Assembly: GCA_958403905.1 (NCBI GenBank)
Contig: CATXZD010000004.1
Coordinates: forward strand, 62,001 to 126,000
Length of the DNA stretch: 64,000 bases
Direction of reading: 5' to 3'
Source of the DNA: an uncultured Ruminococcus sp.
GTDB taxonomy: Bacteria > Bacillota > Clostridia > Oscillospirales > Acutalibacteraceae
Shown here: piece by piece, positions 34,850 to 45,400 of the stretch
Layout of the letters: each line of letters starts with the position of its first letter
Position numbering within the stretch: position 1 is the stretch's first letter
Position numbers and translations under genes: made by a program
The notes under the pieces: generated by a model
What the model saw: the letters and a program-made list of their open reading frames with translations, nothing else
Told to the model about the DNA's origin: nothing
The model's database searches: none

Positions 34850-35917
34850 ATGACTAACAAAAATTTGATTGACCTTGAAGCCATGTCACCCGAACAAATT
34901 GACAAAATAATCAGAAAAGCAAAGAAAATTATGCAAAGTCCTGCTGATTACAGACATGCGTGCGACGGAAAAATTCTTGCAACGCTTTTTTATGAGCCGA
35001 GCACAAGAACTCAAATGTCATTTCAGACCGCTATGTTAAAACTCGGCGGTCGTACTATAGGATTTGACAACCCGATGAATTCTTCGGTTGCAAAGGGTGA
35101 AAGTCTGAAAGATACCATTAAGATTATAAGCGGTTATGCTGATATAATTGCAATAAGACATCCTGTTGAGGGCACTGCTATGGCATCTTCCCTGTATGCT
35201 GACGTACCCGTCATCAACTGCGGCGACGGAGGTCACCTCCACCCAACGCAGACTTTGACTGATATTGTGACTTTGAGCTGTGAAAAAGGCAGGCTTGATA
35301 ATCTTAAAATCGGCGTTTGCGGCGACCTGCTTAACGGAAGAACTGTTCATTCGCTGATTAAAACTCTTGCTAAATATGAAAACAACTCATTTGTTCTTAT
35401 TTCTACAAAAGAATTAAGTGTGCCGCTTTACATTATTGACATTCTTGATAAAAACGGCTGTAAATATGAAATTTCTCACAATCTTGCCGACGCAATTACT
35501 GACCTTGACGTGCTTTATATGACAAGGATACAGCGTGAGCGTTTTAAAAATGATAAGGAATACGAAGAACAAAAGAATGTTTTTGTTCTTGACAAAGAAA
35601 AGCTTGACAAATCAAAAGAAGATATGATTATTCTTCATCCTTTGCCAAGGGTTAATGAAATTACAGTAGACATTGACGATGATCCGAGAGCGCTGTACTT
35701 TAAGCAGGCTCAATACGGAATGTTCGGCAGAATGGCGCTTATTCTTTTGCTTTTGCAGGACGAGGATTTTACTATCGCCTCAAGAGAAACAAAAGTAATT
35801 GAATGCAGATGTACCAATCCGAAATGCATAACACAGACAGAAGAATATCTGCCTAATCTTAGTTATGAAAAATTGGGAATGACAATGTGCGATTTTTGCG
35901 ACAAACGAATTGATTGA
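34850..35917 (+). CDS. pyrB: aspartate carbamoyltransferase with C-terminal PyrI-like zinc motif
   Basis: Condenses carbamoyl phosphate and aspartate in pyrimidine synthesis. Residues 1-310 are a standard catalytic chain: YEPSTRTQMSF (carbamoyl-P loop), HPTQTLTDI, GDLLNGRTVHSL (Asp domain) and LHPLPRVNEI. The chain then continues for about 45 residues as ECRCTNPKCI...MTMCDFCDKRI, matching the four-Cys zinc site of the separate PyrI regulatory chain but without PyrI's nucleotide-binding domain. ATG 34850 starts at the normal place for PyrB; no strong ribosome site is visible. Length 355. A DUF308 gene follows directly. Confidence 0.95.
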   Translation: MTNKNLIDLEAMSPEQIDKIIRKAKKIMQSPADYRHACDGKILATLFYEPSTRTQMSFQTAMLKLGGRTIGFDNPMNSSVAKGESLKDTIKIISGYADIIAIRHPVEGTAMASSLYADVPVINCGDGGHLHPTQTLTDIVTLSCEKGRLDNLKIGVCGDLLNGRTVHSLIKTLAKYENNSFVLISTKELSVPLYIIDILDKNGCKYEISHNLADAITDLDVLYMTRIQRERFKNDKEYEEQKNVFVLDKEKLDKSKEDMIILHPLPRVNEITVDIDDDPRALYFKQAQYGMFGRMALILLLLQDEDFTIASRETKVIECRCTNPKCITQTEEYLPNLSYEKLGMTMCDFCDKRID

Positions 35918-35927
35918 GGGGAAACTT

Positions 35928-36539
35928 ATGAATAAAAAAACATCACAAAAAAAGAACATCTTTAACAAAGAAAAAAGTGCCGCAAGCACAGCTATTATTG
36001 CCTCTCTCGCCTATCTCGTTTTAGGTTTTATTATGATGTTGTTCCCTTCATCAATCAGTAATGTGCTTTGCTATACACTGGGAATTGTTCTGACAGTTTA
36101 CGGTTTATTCAATATAATTTCATTTTTCCTGAACAAGGAACATAATTTATATTTTGAACTTATTGTTGGTGTTGTTGCCACTGCTTTTGGAATTTTCACT
36201 CTGTTTTCTCCGCAATTGATTGTAAATATAATTTTCGTTACCATAGGAATAGTTATAATTATAGATAGTCTTATGGATATCAAACATTCATTTCAGCTTA
36301 AAGCGTTGGGTATGAGATACTGGTGGATTTGTTCTGCCGTTTCAGTTTCAGTAATAATTCTCGGATTATGCACAATATTCTTCCCTGGCTTTTTCGGTGA
36401 CTTTTTAATTTTTCTTTTAGGAATTATAATGATTTATGAGGGTATTTCAGGACTTTCAATAATCGGGTTGTTCAGTCATTATTCAAGAAAGTGTAAAAAC
36501 GATAAGATGATTGACGCCGATGCGACCGATATTAATTAA
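35928..36539 (+). CDS. DUF308 (HdeD-like) membrane protein
   Basis: A 203-residue protein with six evenly spaced hydrophobic helices in three repeated helix pairs (for example ASLAYLVLGFIMMLFPSSIS, then FELIVGVVATAFGIFTLFSP), the HdeD/DUF308 pattern. A lysine-rich N-terminus of about 20 residues and a charged C-terminus face the cytoplasm. Function unknown; HdeD in enterics is linked with acid resistance. GAGGGG lies 7 bases before the ATG. Its start is 10 bases after pyrB, so they share a message. Confidence 0.87.
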   Translation: MNKKTSQKKNIFNKEKSAASTAIIASLAYLVLGFIMMLFPSSISNVLCYTLGIVLTVYGLFNIISFFLNKEHNLYFELIVGVVATAFGIFTLFSPQLIVNIIFVTIGIVIIIDSLMDIKHSFQLKALGMRYWWICSAVSVSVIILGLCTIFFPGFFGDFLIFLLGIIMIYEGISGLSIIGLFSHYSRKCKNDKMIDADATDIN

Positions 36540-36549
36540 ACTTACATTG

Positions 36550-36584
36550 AAAAATCACTCTGAAATTCAGGGTGATTTTTATTT
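36550..36584 (+). terminator. terminator after the DUF308 gene
   Basis: AAAATCACTCTGA pairs with TCAGGGTGATTTT (one G-U) and is followed by T-rich sequence. Confidence 0.85.
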
Positions 36585-36660
36585 TAAATTTTGAAATACC
36601 ATTGACTAAATTTTATAAATTTTTTATACTATTACATATACATAGAAAGGAGTTTTTTAC

Positions 36661-38898
36661 GTGAAAAAATTATTCAAAAGAACACTGTCTGTTGCTTTAT
36701 CGGCTTTGATGGCATTTTCGGCACTTTCATTTTCTGTTTCTGCCGCTAAAATCGACTCTGCACAGACAAGTTCAACAACATCAACACAATCAAATCCGTA
36801 TGGACTTACGGAAAAAATCAGCGATGGTGTAATTCTTCATGCTTGGTGCTGGAGTTTTAACACCATTAAGGAAAATCTTCCTAAAATTGCCGAGGCAGGA
36901 TATACGTCTGTTCAAACCTCGCCGATAAATGAATGTAAGGTCGGCGACAACGGCGGTATGGATCTTATGGGCAACGGCAAATGGTATTATCATTATCAGC
37001 CAACACTTTACACTATCGGCAACTATCAGCTTGGTACACTTGAAGAATTCAAATCACTTTGCAGTGAAGCACAGGAATACGGAATACATATTATTGTTGA
37101 CGTAGTTGCAAACCACTGTTCAAGCGACTACAATGCTATATCTCCGACAATCAAGAATATCAAGGGCGGAGCTTTCCATGATTCTTTCGGTATTGGCGAC
37201 TACAACAACCGTTATCAGTGCACACAGGGTGAACTTCTCAATTTAAAAGACCTCAACACACAGAATATAAATGTTCAGAATATGATTCTTGACTATCTCA
37301 AAAGCTGTGTAAGTGCAGGCGCAAGCGGTTTTAGATATGACGCCGCAAAACACATAGAGCTGCCCGATGAAAAGCCCGAAAACGGAAAAGACTTTTCAAG
37401 TAATTTCTGGCCTACAATTCTTAACAATGGTTCAGAATTTCAGTACGGTGAAATTTTGCAGGATTCAGGCAGCAGAACTGCTGACTACGCAAAGTATATG
37501 AGCGTTACGGCATCATCATACGGCAGTGTAATCAGAAACGCGGCTAAAAACGATAGCTTTAACGCTGAGGATCTTGTTGACTACCGTTCTGACGGGGCTC
37601 CTAACGATAAGCTGGTAACTTGGGTTGAATCTCATGATAACTACACGGGCGACGGCACATGGTCACAGCTTGATAATCTTGACATTAGACAGGCATGGGC
37701 CGTAATTGCCGCAAGAGGCGAAACTACTCCACTGTTTTTCAGCCGTCCTGACGGAAGCAGCACTACAAATCAGTGGGGCAAAAATAAAATTGGCGAGGCA
37801 GGCGACGATAATTTCTGTCATCCCGAGGTTATTGCTGTAAACCAGTTCAGAAACGCAATGGTAGGTCTTCCCGATAATCTTTCAAATCCGACAAATGACA
37901 ACAGTCTGCTTATGATTGAAAGAGGAAGTGCAGGCGCTGTTATTATCAATGCATCCAACAACGACGTTGTGCTTGACTGCGCTACTGATGTTACAGACGG
38001 AACATATACTGATGAAGCATACGGCGGTTTGTTCGATGTAACCGACGGTAAATTAAACGGTACTGTAAAATCTAACTCTATTGCAGTCATATACAACAGC
38101 ACTCTGGTTAAACAACCGGTTGTTTCGCTTTCAAAGAACGGCGGAGAGTTCAGAGGAACTCTTACACTTACATTAACAGCAAGAAATACAACCGAGGCTA
38201 CATATCAAATAGGCAACGGAAAGCCTGTACCCTTTGTTTCCGGCGATACAATCACAATTGGCGCTAATATGGCTGAAAACGAAACAGTTGACATCGTTCT
38301 GTACGGCAAAAACAATGAGGGCGACACAACTACAAAAACATACACCTTTAGAAAGCTTGCTGCTCCTTATATTGACGGTGAAACGACTGTTTACTTTGAC
38401 GACAGCGAATATAACTGGGACAAGATAAATGTTTATGCTTACTATCGTGACAATAGCGGAAATGTTATAAATAACGGCGACTGGCCCGGCTCTGCAATGA
38501 CTGACATAGGTGGAAATATGTACGGATATGTTGTAAATCCCGACTGGGATTATTCGACTGCCTACATTATTTTTAATAACGGAAATGGTACGCAATATCC
38601 GTCGGAAGTTGGATATGAAATCAAAAAAGGTGAAAGCAAAATATTCAACGGAAACGGACTTGACGATTATGTTGTTGATATTCCGACAAGACTAAAGGGC
38701 GATGTTAATAACGACGGCATAGTTAATGTAAATGACGCAACCTGTGTTCAAAAATTCACAGCTGAAATTATGGATTCAGACGGCAAGCCGTTTATTGACG
38801 TGAACAATTCTGAGGATATTTACGCAAGCGACCTTAACGGCGACAACGTAATCGACATTAAGGACGCAACCGAAATTCAAAAAATGATTGCCGGATAA
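36661..38898 (+). CDS. secreted GH13 alpha-amylase with CBM26-like module and dockerin
   Basis: Extracellular starch hydrolase of 745 residues. A signal peptide (charged KKLFKRT, hydrophobic core, cleavage near SVSA-AK) leads to a GH13 domain with all four regions: DVVANH (near 146), GFRYDAAKH (nucleophile Asp near 225), GEILQ (acid Glu near 263) and ESHDN (near 325). A starch-binding module like CBM26 follows (ETTVYFDDSEYNWDKINVYA to about 670), then a type I dockerin (KGDVNNDGIVNVNDAT and SDLNGDNVIDIKDATEIQ, two calcium loops). Dockerins plug enzymes into scaffoldin cohesins, so it is probably part of an amylosome. GTG start with AAAGGAG 10 bases upstream. Monocistronic. Confidence 0.96.
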   Translation: MKKLFKRTLSVALSALMAFSALSFSVSAAKIDSAQTSSTTSTQSNPYGLTEKISDGVILHAWCWSFNTIKENLPKIAEAGYTSVQTSPINECKVGDNGGMDLMGNGKWYYHYQPTLYTIGNYQLGTLEEFKSLCSEAQEYGIHIIVDVVANHCSSDYNAISPTIKNIKGGAFHDSFGIGDYNNRYQCTQGELLNLKDLNTQNINVQNMILDYLKSCVSAGASGFRYDAAKHIELPDEKPENGKDFSSNFWPTILNNGSEFQYGEILQDSGSRTADYAKYMSVTASSYGSVIRNAAKNDSFNAEDLVDYRSDGAPNDKLVTWVESHDNYTGDGTWSQLDNLDIRQAWAVIAARGETTPLFFSRPDGSSTTNQWGKNKIGEAGDDNFCHPEVIAVNQFRNAMVGLPDNLSNPTNDNSLLMIERGSAGAVIINASNNDVVLDCATDVTDGTYTDEAYGGLFDVTDGKLNGTVKSNSIAVIYNSTLVKQPVVSLSKNGGEFRGTLTLTLTARNTTEATYQIGNGKPVPFVSGDTITIGANMAENETVDIVLYGKNNEGDTTTKTYTFRKLAAPYIDGETTVYFDDSEYNWDKINVYAYYRDNSGNVINNGDWPGSAMTDIGGNMYGYVVNPDWDYSTAYIIFNNGNGTQYPSEVGYEIKKGESKIFNGNGLDDYVVDIPTRLKGDVNNDGIVNVNDATCVQKFTAEIMDSDGKPFIDVNNSEDIYASDLNGDNVIDIKDATEIQKMIAG

Positions 38899-38914
38899 AA
38901 TTTATAGTGCATAG

Positions 38915-38947
38915 CAGCCTGCTTTATAAATAAAGTAGGCTGTTTTT
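38915..38947 (+). terminator. terminator of the amylase gene
   Basis: Perfect 12-bp stem CAGCCTGCTTTA / TAAAGTAGGCTG, 4-base loop, run of T; it ends on the stop codon of the convergent addA. Confidence 0.88.
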
Positions 38948-41900
38948 ACAGTTTAATATATTTACCGAGATGAACTGAGCAGATTATGCACTCCGAAACA
39001 GTCATTTCTGTTGACTGCTCCATAGCCAGTTTGTAAATTTCAAGCTGTTTTTTATAAAGCTCGGTAAGTTTTGAAATATCTTTTACCCTGTCCGTTTTAT
39101 AGTCAACGATTACAAGATTTCCGTTTTCTTCAAACGCTACGTCAACTGCACCCTGAACTATAATTTCAGCATCCGTACTCGAATTTTCACATTCATCAAA
39201 AATCTGCGCAGATTTAAGCTTTGCGCTGAATTGTTCCTCACGATATACAGTCGGTGATTTGATTATACGATTCACAAGCTCTGAATCAAGCAGTTTTTTC
39301 ATCTTTTCTCTGTCAATCAGATCGGTCTGTTTCTCTGAAAGCAAACCGATATTTTTTAATCTTTCAATTTCACTGTTAATACTTTCTTTTGCATTTAAGA
39401 AATTGCAATACTGTAAGAACTTATGATGAGCCGTACCCCTGTCAACGGCAGCAGCTGTTTCTTTATTTAGAAACGATGGTTTTGTCAAAACCTTCTCAAA
39501 ATAATCACTGTCACTGTGTGAAATTTGAGATGCACTCACCTTTTGCGGAAGATTCATAATGTCAGCATTTTTATACTTAAAGGAAAGATTTGTTTTTAAA
39601 AGCTCAGCATAATCAAAAACATCATTTCTTGTAACGCTTTCATAGATTTCTTTGGACTGTTGAGGAGTATTATCGGTTTTGCCGAAAATGTATTCTTCTT
39701 TATCAATAACTTCAAAGTGCCATGGCGAAGTTTTAGTATGAGTTACAGGCTCTGCTGACGGATTAATTCTTTTTCTCAGGTTATTAAGAGAAGGGTGTAC
39801 AAGTGCACAAAGCAACAGCCAATCGGAAATGCCCGAACTTCTTACAACAGTAAAAGGCTCAATAACATTACCGAACACTATTTTTGAATAGAGGTTTGAA
39901 AGATATTTCTCAGCATTCTTTTTTGAACCGACTGCAATTAGCTTTTCTTTTGCTCTTGTCATAGCCACATAAAGCACACGAAGCTCCTCGGCAATTTCAT
40001 TTTGTGCAATTTCTATTTCAACAGCAAGCCTCGGTAAAGTATTATAACGGCAAATTCCATCTCTCTTTTTTATTCCAAGCCCTGCAACGCTGTCAATTAA
40101 CACGTCACTTTTTAAATCGGTTTTATTAAACTGCTTAGCAGTATCTGCAAGAAAGCACACTGGAAATTCAAGACCCTTTGAAGCGTGAATACTGAGTACC
40201 CTGACGCTGTTTAATGAGTCTGAATCGGCTGACGCAGCAGGAAGCTGCGTTCCGTTTTCAACAAGCTTGTCAATATACGAAATAAAATCAGAAAGTGTTT
40301 TGTATCCGTTTGACTCAAAACTTCTAGCATAGATTCTTAAAAGGTCAAGATTTCGCATTGGAGACTCTCCGCCCTTAACGGCGGCTGTTATGGCTCCGAT
40401 TGCAGTTGTATCATAAATTTTTCCGATAAGCTCATCAACCGAACAGGTGTATGAATAATTTTTCAGCTGTTCAAGCTGAGTGATAAATTTCTTTGTCTTA
40501 TCATTTTTTGAAGAGTAATTTTTTACAGCCGAATAGAGGTTAGAATATCGATCATCAGCTCTGATTTGAGAAAGCTCATCGGGCGTAAAGCCGTAAATCG
40601 GACTACACATAACCGACAAAAGCGGAATATCAAGTGCGGGATTATCAATAACACGAAGAAGATTTAAAATAATCTTTACTTCCTTTGCTTCAAATGAGTT
40701 TTCTTTGTTCTCGCTGAAAGCCGGGATTCCATTATCTATCAGAGTTTTCACATAGGTTTGGGCAGTGTTTTTTGTACTGCGCAGAATTACTGCAAAATCT
40801 CCGTATGTTGCTTTTCTCTGAGTATCGCCGTCCTTAACAACAAATCCCGAATTCATCATTGCGCGAATTTTCTTTGCAATAAAACGAGCCTCAATTTCTG
40901 CAGAATCATAATCTTCAAAGACTGATTTTTCTATTAATGAAATTTCAAAATCACAGTCATCACTATCGGGATAGCTCGCACCGACGTTTAACATTTCGTC
41001 TTTTGTATAGTCCATTTGAGCAGACTGCTTTGTCATAAGGTTTGAAAAGATAAAGTTTACCGTATCGCAAACTTCTTTTCTGCTCCTAAAATTCTTATCA
41101 AGAATTATTGTTGCAGGATAGGAAGGATTTTTCTCGTCATATTTTTCATATGAATCTTTTCGGTCAATGAAAATCTGTGGTTTTGCCTGACGGAAACCGT
41201 AAATACTCTGCTTTACGTCACCAACAACAAAAATGTTATTCTCTTCCCTGCTTACACATTTGAAAATCAAATCCTGAACGTCATTAACATCCTGAAATTC
41301 GTCCACGATTACTGCATCATAACGGTTTGAAATTTCAAAAGCAACAGAAGTTTTTTGATAAGAATTACCAAGCGGCTCGGCAAGCAATTTGACTGTGAGA
41401 AGTTCAATATCAGAAAATGAAAGAATATTTTTTTTGCTCTTTAATTCATAAAATTCTCTAAAATATTCACGCACAAGGTCAAACATCGTTGAAACAAGAC
41501 CTTGCAATTCTCTCATTTCGCTGACAATTTCTTCCTCACTGTTGTTAAAATAAAGCTGAACTGACTTAATTGCTGACTTAACTTCATCTCTGTTGGCGGC
41601 AACGGCGACCTTCAAAGGATTATCTTTATATCCCTTCGGCGGAGTAAGTCTGGCGGCGGTAAAAGACAGTGCAGTCGAACAAATATCGTTCCAAGAATCA
41701 GAATAGAGTTTTTTAAGAAGATTTTCAAGAAACACGAGGTCGTCTTCTATTTTCGGCGCAAAAGATTTATGTAATTTTTCATCGTTTTCAAGAATCTTGA
41801 GTGAATTCTGCGTAAGATTAATTGCGTGATGAACCGTGGTTTTTGAATACTCAATTATGATTTTGCCCCATATTGACTCGGCAACTGAGTTTTCAGCGTA

Positions 41901-42494
41901 ATTTGAAAGCATATCATCAAGCCATTTTTCCGAAAATGGCTGTGTTGAGAGAAAAGTACAGATTTTTAGTACAGCTTCACGGAGATTAACATCACCTGTC
42001 TTGCTTGAAAATGCATCAAGTAAAGCTATAAATTCGTCACTGTCAGAAGAATAAAAGGTGTTGAAAGCATTATCGAGTGCGGTTTTTCTTAAAACATCGA
42101 GTTCACCCTCATCAGCAATTCTAAAGTCACGTGATACTCCGAGCGAGTGAAAATATTCACGCACTATATCTGAACAAAAGCTATCAATTGTGGAAATGCT
42201 TGCAGTATACAGAAGCTGCTTTTGTTTAAGAAGATTTGGGTTATAAGGGTCATTTTCCAATAACTTGTTAATTGCTTTTGAAATACGTTCCCTCATTTCA
42301 GCGGCGGCTGCCCTTGTAAAAGTAACAATTAACATTCTGTCAACGTCAATTGGGTTTTCACTTCTTGTTATAAGGTTTATCACTCTTTCAACAAGCACAG
42401 CTGTTTTTCCAGAACCTGCTGCAGCTGAAACAAGCACGGAGCCGTCGGTTGCAAAGATTGCATTTTTCTGTTGTGTTGTCCATTGTCTGTCCAT
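38946..42494 (-). CDS. addA: ATP-dependent helicase/nuclease subunit A
   Basis: AddA of the AddAB helicase-nuclease that processes double-strand breaks for RecA. The UvrD-type helicase has SAAAGSGKTAVLVER (Walker A), IVDEFQDVNDVQ (Walker B), DVKQSIYGFR and NFRSRKEV; VRVLSIHASKGLEFPVCFL and LRVLYVAMTRAKEKL are motifs V and VI. The C-terminal RecB-type nuclease has IVQGAVDVAFEE and VIVDYKTDR (metal Asp, Lys). Length 1182. Its ATG overlaps the addB stop by one base (TAATG), so translation is coupled. Confidence 0.97.
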   Translation of the reverse strand: MDRQWTTQQKNAIFATDGSVLVSAAAGSGKTAVLVERVINLITRSENPIDVDRMLIVTFTRAAAAEMRERISKAINKLLENDPYNPNLLKQKQLLYTASISTIDSFCSDIVREYFHSLGVSRDFRIADEGELDVLRKTALDNAFNTFYSSDSDEFIALLDAFSSKTGDVNLREAVLKICTFLSTQPFSEKWLDDMLSNYAENSVAESIWGKIIIEYSKTTVHHAINLTQNSLKILENDEKLHKSFAPKIEDDLVFLENLLKKLYSDSWNDICSTALSFTAARLTPPKGYKDNPLKVAVAANRDEVKSAIKSVQLYFNNSEEEIVSEMRELQGLVSTMFDLVREYFREFYELKSKKNILSFSDIELLTVKLLAEPLGNSYQKTSVAFEISNRYDAVIVDEFQDVNDVQDLIFKCVSREENNIFVVGDVKQSIYGFRQAKPQIFIDRKDSYEKYDEKNPSYPATIILDKNFRSRKEVCDTVNFIFSNLMTKQSAQMDYTKDEMLNVGASYPDSDDCDFEISLIEKSVFEDYDSAEIEARFIAKKIRAMMNSGFVVKDGDTQRKATYGDFAVILRSTKNTAQTYVKTLIDNGIPAFSENKENSFEAKEVKIILNLLRVIDNPALDIPLLSVMCSPIYGFTPDELSQIRADDRYSNLYSAVKNYSSKNDKTKKFITQLEQLKNYSYTCSVDELIGKIYDTTAIGAITAAVKGGESPMRNLDLLRIYARSFESNGYKTLSDFISYIDKLVENGTQLPAASADSDSLNSVRVLSIHASKGLEFPVCFLADTAKQFNKTDLKSDVLIDSVAGLGIKKRDGICRYNTLPRLAVEIEIAQNEIAEELRVLYVAMTRAKEKLIAVGSKKNAEKYLSNLYSKIVFGNVIEPFTVVRSSGISDWLLLCALVHPSLNNLRKRINPSAEPVTHTKTSPWHFEVIDKEEYIFGKTDNTPQQSKEIYESVTRNDVFDYAELLKTNLSFKYKNADIMNLPQKVSASQISHSDSDYFEKVLTKPSFLNKETAAAVDRGTAHHKFLQYCNFLNAKESINSEIERLKNIGLLSEKQTDLIDREKMKKLLDSELVNRIIKSPTVYREEQFSAKLKSAQIFDECENSSTDAEIIVQGAVDVAFEENGNLVIVDYKTDRVKDISKLTELYKKQLEIYKLAMEQSTEMTVSECIICSVHLGKYIKL

Positions 42495-45400
42495 TAACAC
42501 TCACCTTGATTCTCGATTTCATTGTCAATTGAAGAATACACCTCGTCATTTGTGACATCAAATGTGTTTACAAAACTGCTTACTCTGTATGCACACACGC
42601 TGTCATACGGGCAATATTCGCAGGCATCATATGCACCCTTTGCAGGAGAAGCCTGTATGTTGCCATTGTAAAGTTCTTTCCCCATTGAAACAACTGTATT
42701 TTCAAGCTTACTGAAAATTTTGCCAAACTGCTCAAGGTTTGCAATACTTCGTTCTGAAACCGCATTATCAAGCTTAATTTTAACAGGAATATACTTGCCG
42801 GATTCAGATTTATCCATTCCTTTAATTACTCTTACATCGTCAAGAAGAAGCCCGTTCATTTTGAGTGCTTTGTCTATCTCAGAAGCAATTTTTTCATCTT
42901 CAATCTTTGCCGGAGCAGAAACAACGGGAACGGTTGCAGGCATATACAGTATTCCTGCCGGAGTGATTTTTCCGTATTTCTCAGTTCCGTTAAGTTTTAT
43001 TGAATATAGATACAAAAGCATCTGTAAGTTAAGTCCGTAGAGAATATCAGAAAGTTTAAATTTTTTTGTACCTGTTTTATAGTCGATAATACGAAGATAT
43101 TTTTCACCGTCTTTTTCCATAACATCAACTCGGTCAACGTATCCGCTGACGGCTATATTATGACCGTCAGGCAACTTTACAGTATATGAGGGAATATCAA
43201 CGCCGATTTTTAGCTCGCAGTCAAAAACATCAAAGTCACTTTGTGACAATTCTGAAATAATATGCTTTAAAAGAATAAAGGCATTATCGGAAAGTGTTTT
43301 CAGATTATAAAGAAATGCTTTTGTTCTTTTTTCTGCACCGCCGAAATACTGTTCAATGTATTCTGAAAGTAAATTACCAATATAATTTTTCAAATCATCA
43401 TCTGACATTGAAGAATATTCAATCTTATTAAAGTCGGTAAAAAACTTTTCAAGAATATAATGTACAAGAGTTCCGTACTCCATAGGATTGATTTCTGCTC
43501 TGCGGCGCTCCTTTATGTTAAGTCCGTAGTTGCAAAAATAAGCAAATCTGCAAAGACTGAACTTTTCAATTTGCGACGCTGAAATATTCAGATTATCACC
43601 AAAAAGTTTTTCTGCATTTTCAGGATTTTCAATCTTAAACGGTGAATTATCTATTGAACGGTGGACGGCATTATACTGTGAAGAATAGCAGTTATCAGCA
43701 GAAAAATAATCACCGAGGGTTTTCATCTCAGCACAGTTGCCTGCGATTGACCTAGCGTATTCCTCAAAGGCAGGTCTTAGTGCATACATAGCATCTATCT
43801 TTCTGTTAAAATCTGCCTTATCAAACATTATTATATTCGGAAAGGTCTTTCTGATTTCTTCAAAAATTACTGACGGAGTATACGGTGCACCAAGTAAATC
43901 AGCAGAAGGGTAAAACACATATAATCTTTCAGAGGGTGAAGTCATACAACTGTATGCCATAAAGGTTTCAAGGTCGGCAAGATCAGAAAAGTCCTCGGAA
44001 AGTTTTAAATCGTTGAGAGAAAGCATTTTCAGTTCAAATGATGAGAAAACTCCCGAACAATGCGGAACAGCAGGAAACTCTCCGTCAATACATCCTATAA
44101 GAAAAGTAATCTTTTGTTTTGAAATTCTCACACGCTGTGCGGTTGTTATTGTCACGCTGTCTATGGTCTGCGGTATCTGCATTAATTCAATTGAAGAAAT
44201 CTGAATTGAAAGAAGCTCATAATATCGTTTCGGAGATACAGGAGTATCTCCGATAACTGCAACCGTCTTGTCGAATGCCTCCATTAAAAAGTTCCACACT
44301 CTGATTTGCTCTGCACCGAGTCCTTTTTTTACTCCGTTTTCAAGTGTATCATACATACTGTTAAGTGCGTCCTGAACTTTAAGCACTGTGAGAAGATGAT
44401 AAAGAAGCTCGGTTATTTCTCTGCCGTTCTTATTTTTTATGTTTTCCCTAAAATTTAAAAGCGGCTCAACTATAGATTTTCTGACCGTTTCTACTATTTC
44501 AAGGTTTTTCTTGTCATTATCAGAAAAAGTTGACGTAAAACCCCTTGGATTCTGAGTAAACTCTGATTTAAAGGCAGAATTGTTAATGTTCCAGATATAT
44601 GTATAATTTTCAAATGAGCTTATATTTTGTGATGAGTTTTCGGTTAATCCCGTTTTGAGCAGAGAAATTACATCGTCGCGCTCAAAATTGTCAAGAATAA
44701 TTCTGAATATTAAATTAACTAAACGAACAACAGGCTTTACCTCAATATCGCTTTGAGAATCCATAAAATATGGAATTTCGTATTTCTCAAAAACAGTGTT
44801 TATTATACCCTTATACGGCACTGTATCGTGACAGATTACAGAAATATCATTGTAAAGATAATTTTCCTCTACAATCAAATGCTTAATCTGCCTTGCAACA
44901 AATTCACATTCCTCATATCTGTCGGAAGCTGAATAGAGAATAATATTTTCGGGATTTTTTAAGCAAGGCGTAATATTATTTCTGAACACAGATTTTTCAA
45001 GAAATTCAAGCTCGTTATTTGAAAATTTTTTATTTTCGGTGAGTTTTACAGGTGTTTTGATGTCAATACAATCACTTTTAGCAATATTTTTGAGCGTTTT
45101 ATACGTAGACTGCGAAGTTGTAAAAACCTCTTCCCTTCCGTCACTTTCAGGGTCAAGAGTAAGCGTAATAAAAACAGAATCGCTCTGTGACATTATTAAA
45201 CGCAGAACTTTTAACTGCTGAGCCGAAAATCCACTGAATGAATCAACAAAAACTGTATATCCGTCAAAAATATTATTCTCCAAAAGAATATTGTATAATC
45301 TTGTCAGATCATCAAGAGGGTCAACGTAACTTTGTGAAAGAATAGCGTCAAACGCATCAAGAATTAACGCTGTTTCGTATAGCTTTGTTTTAAGCGTTTC

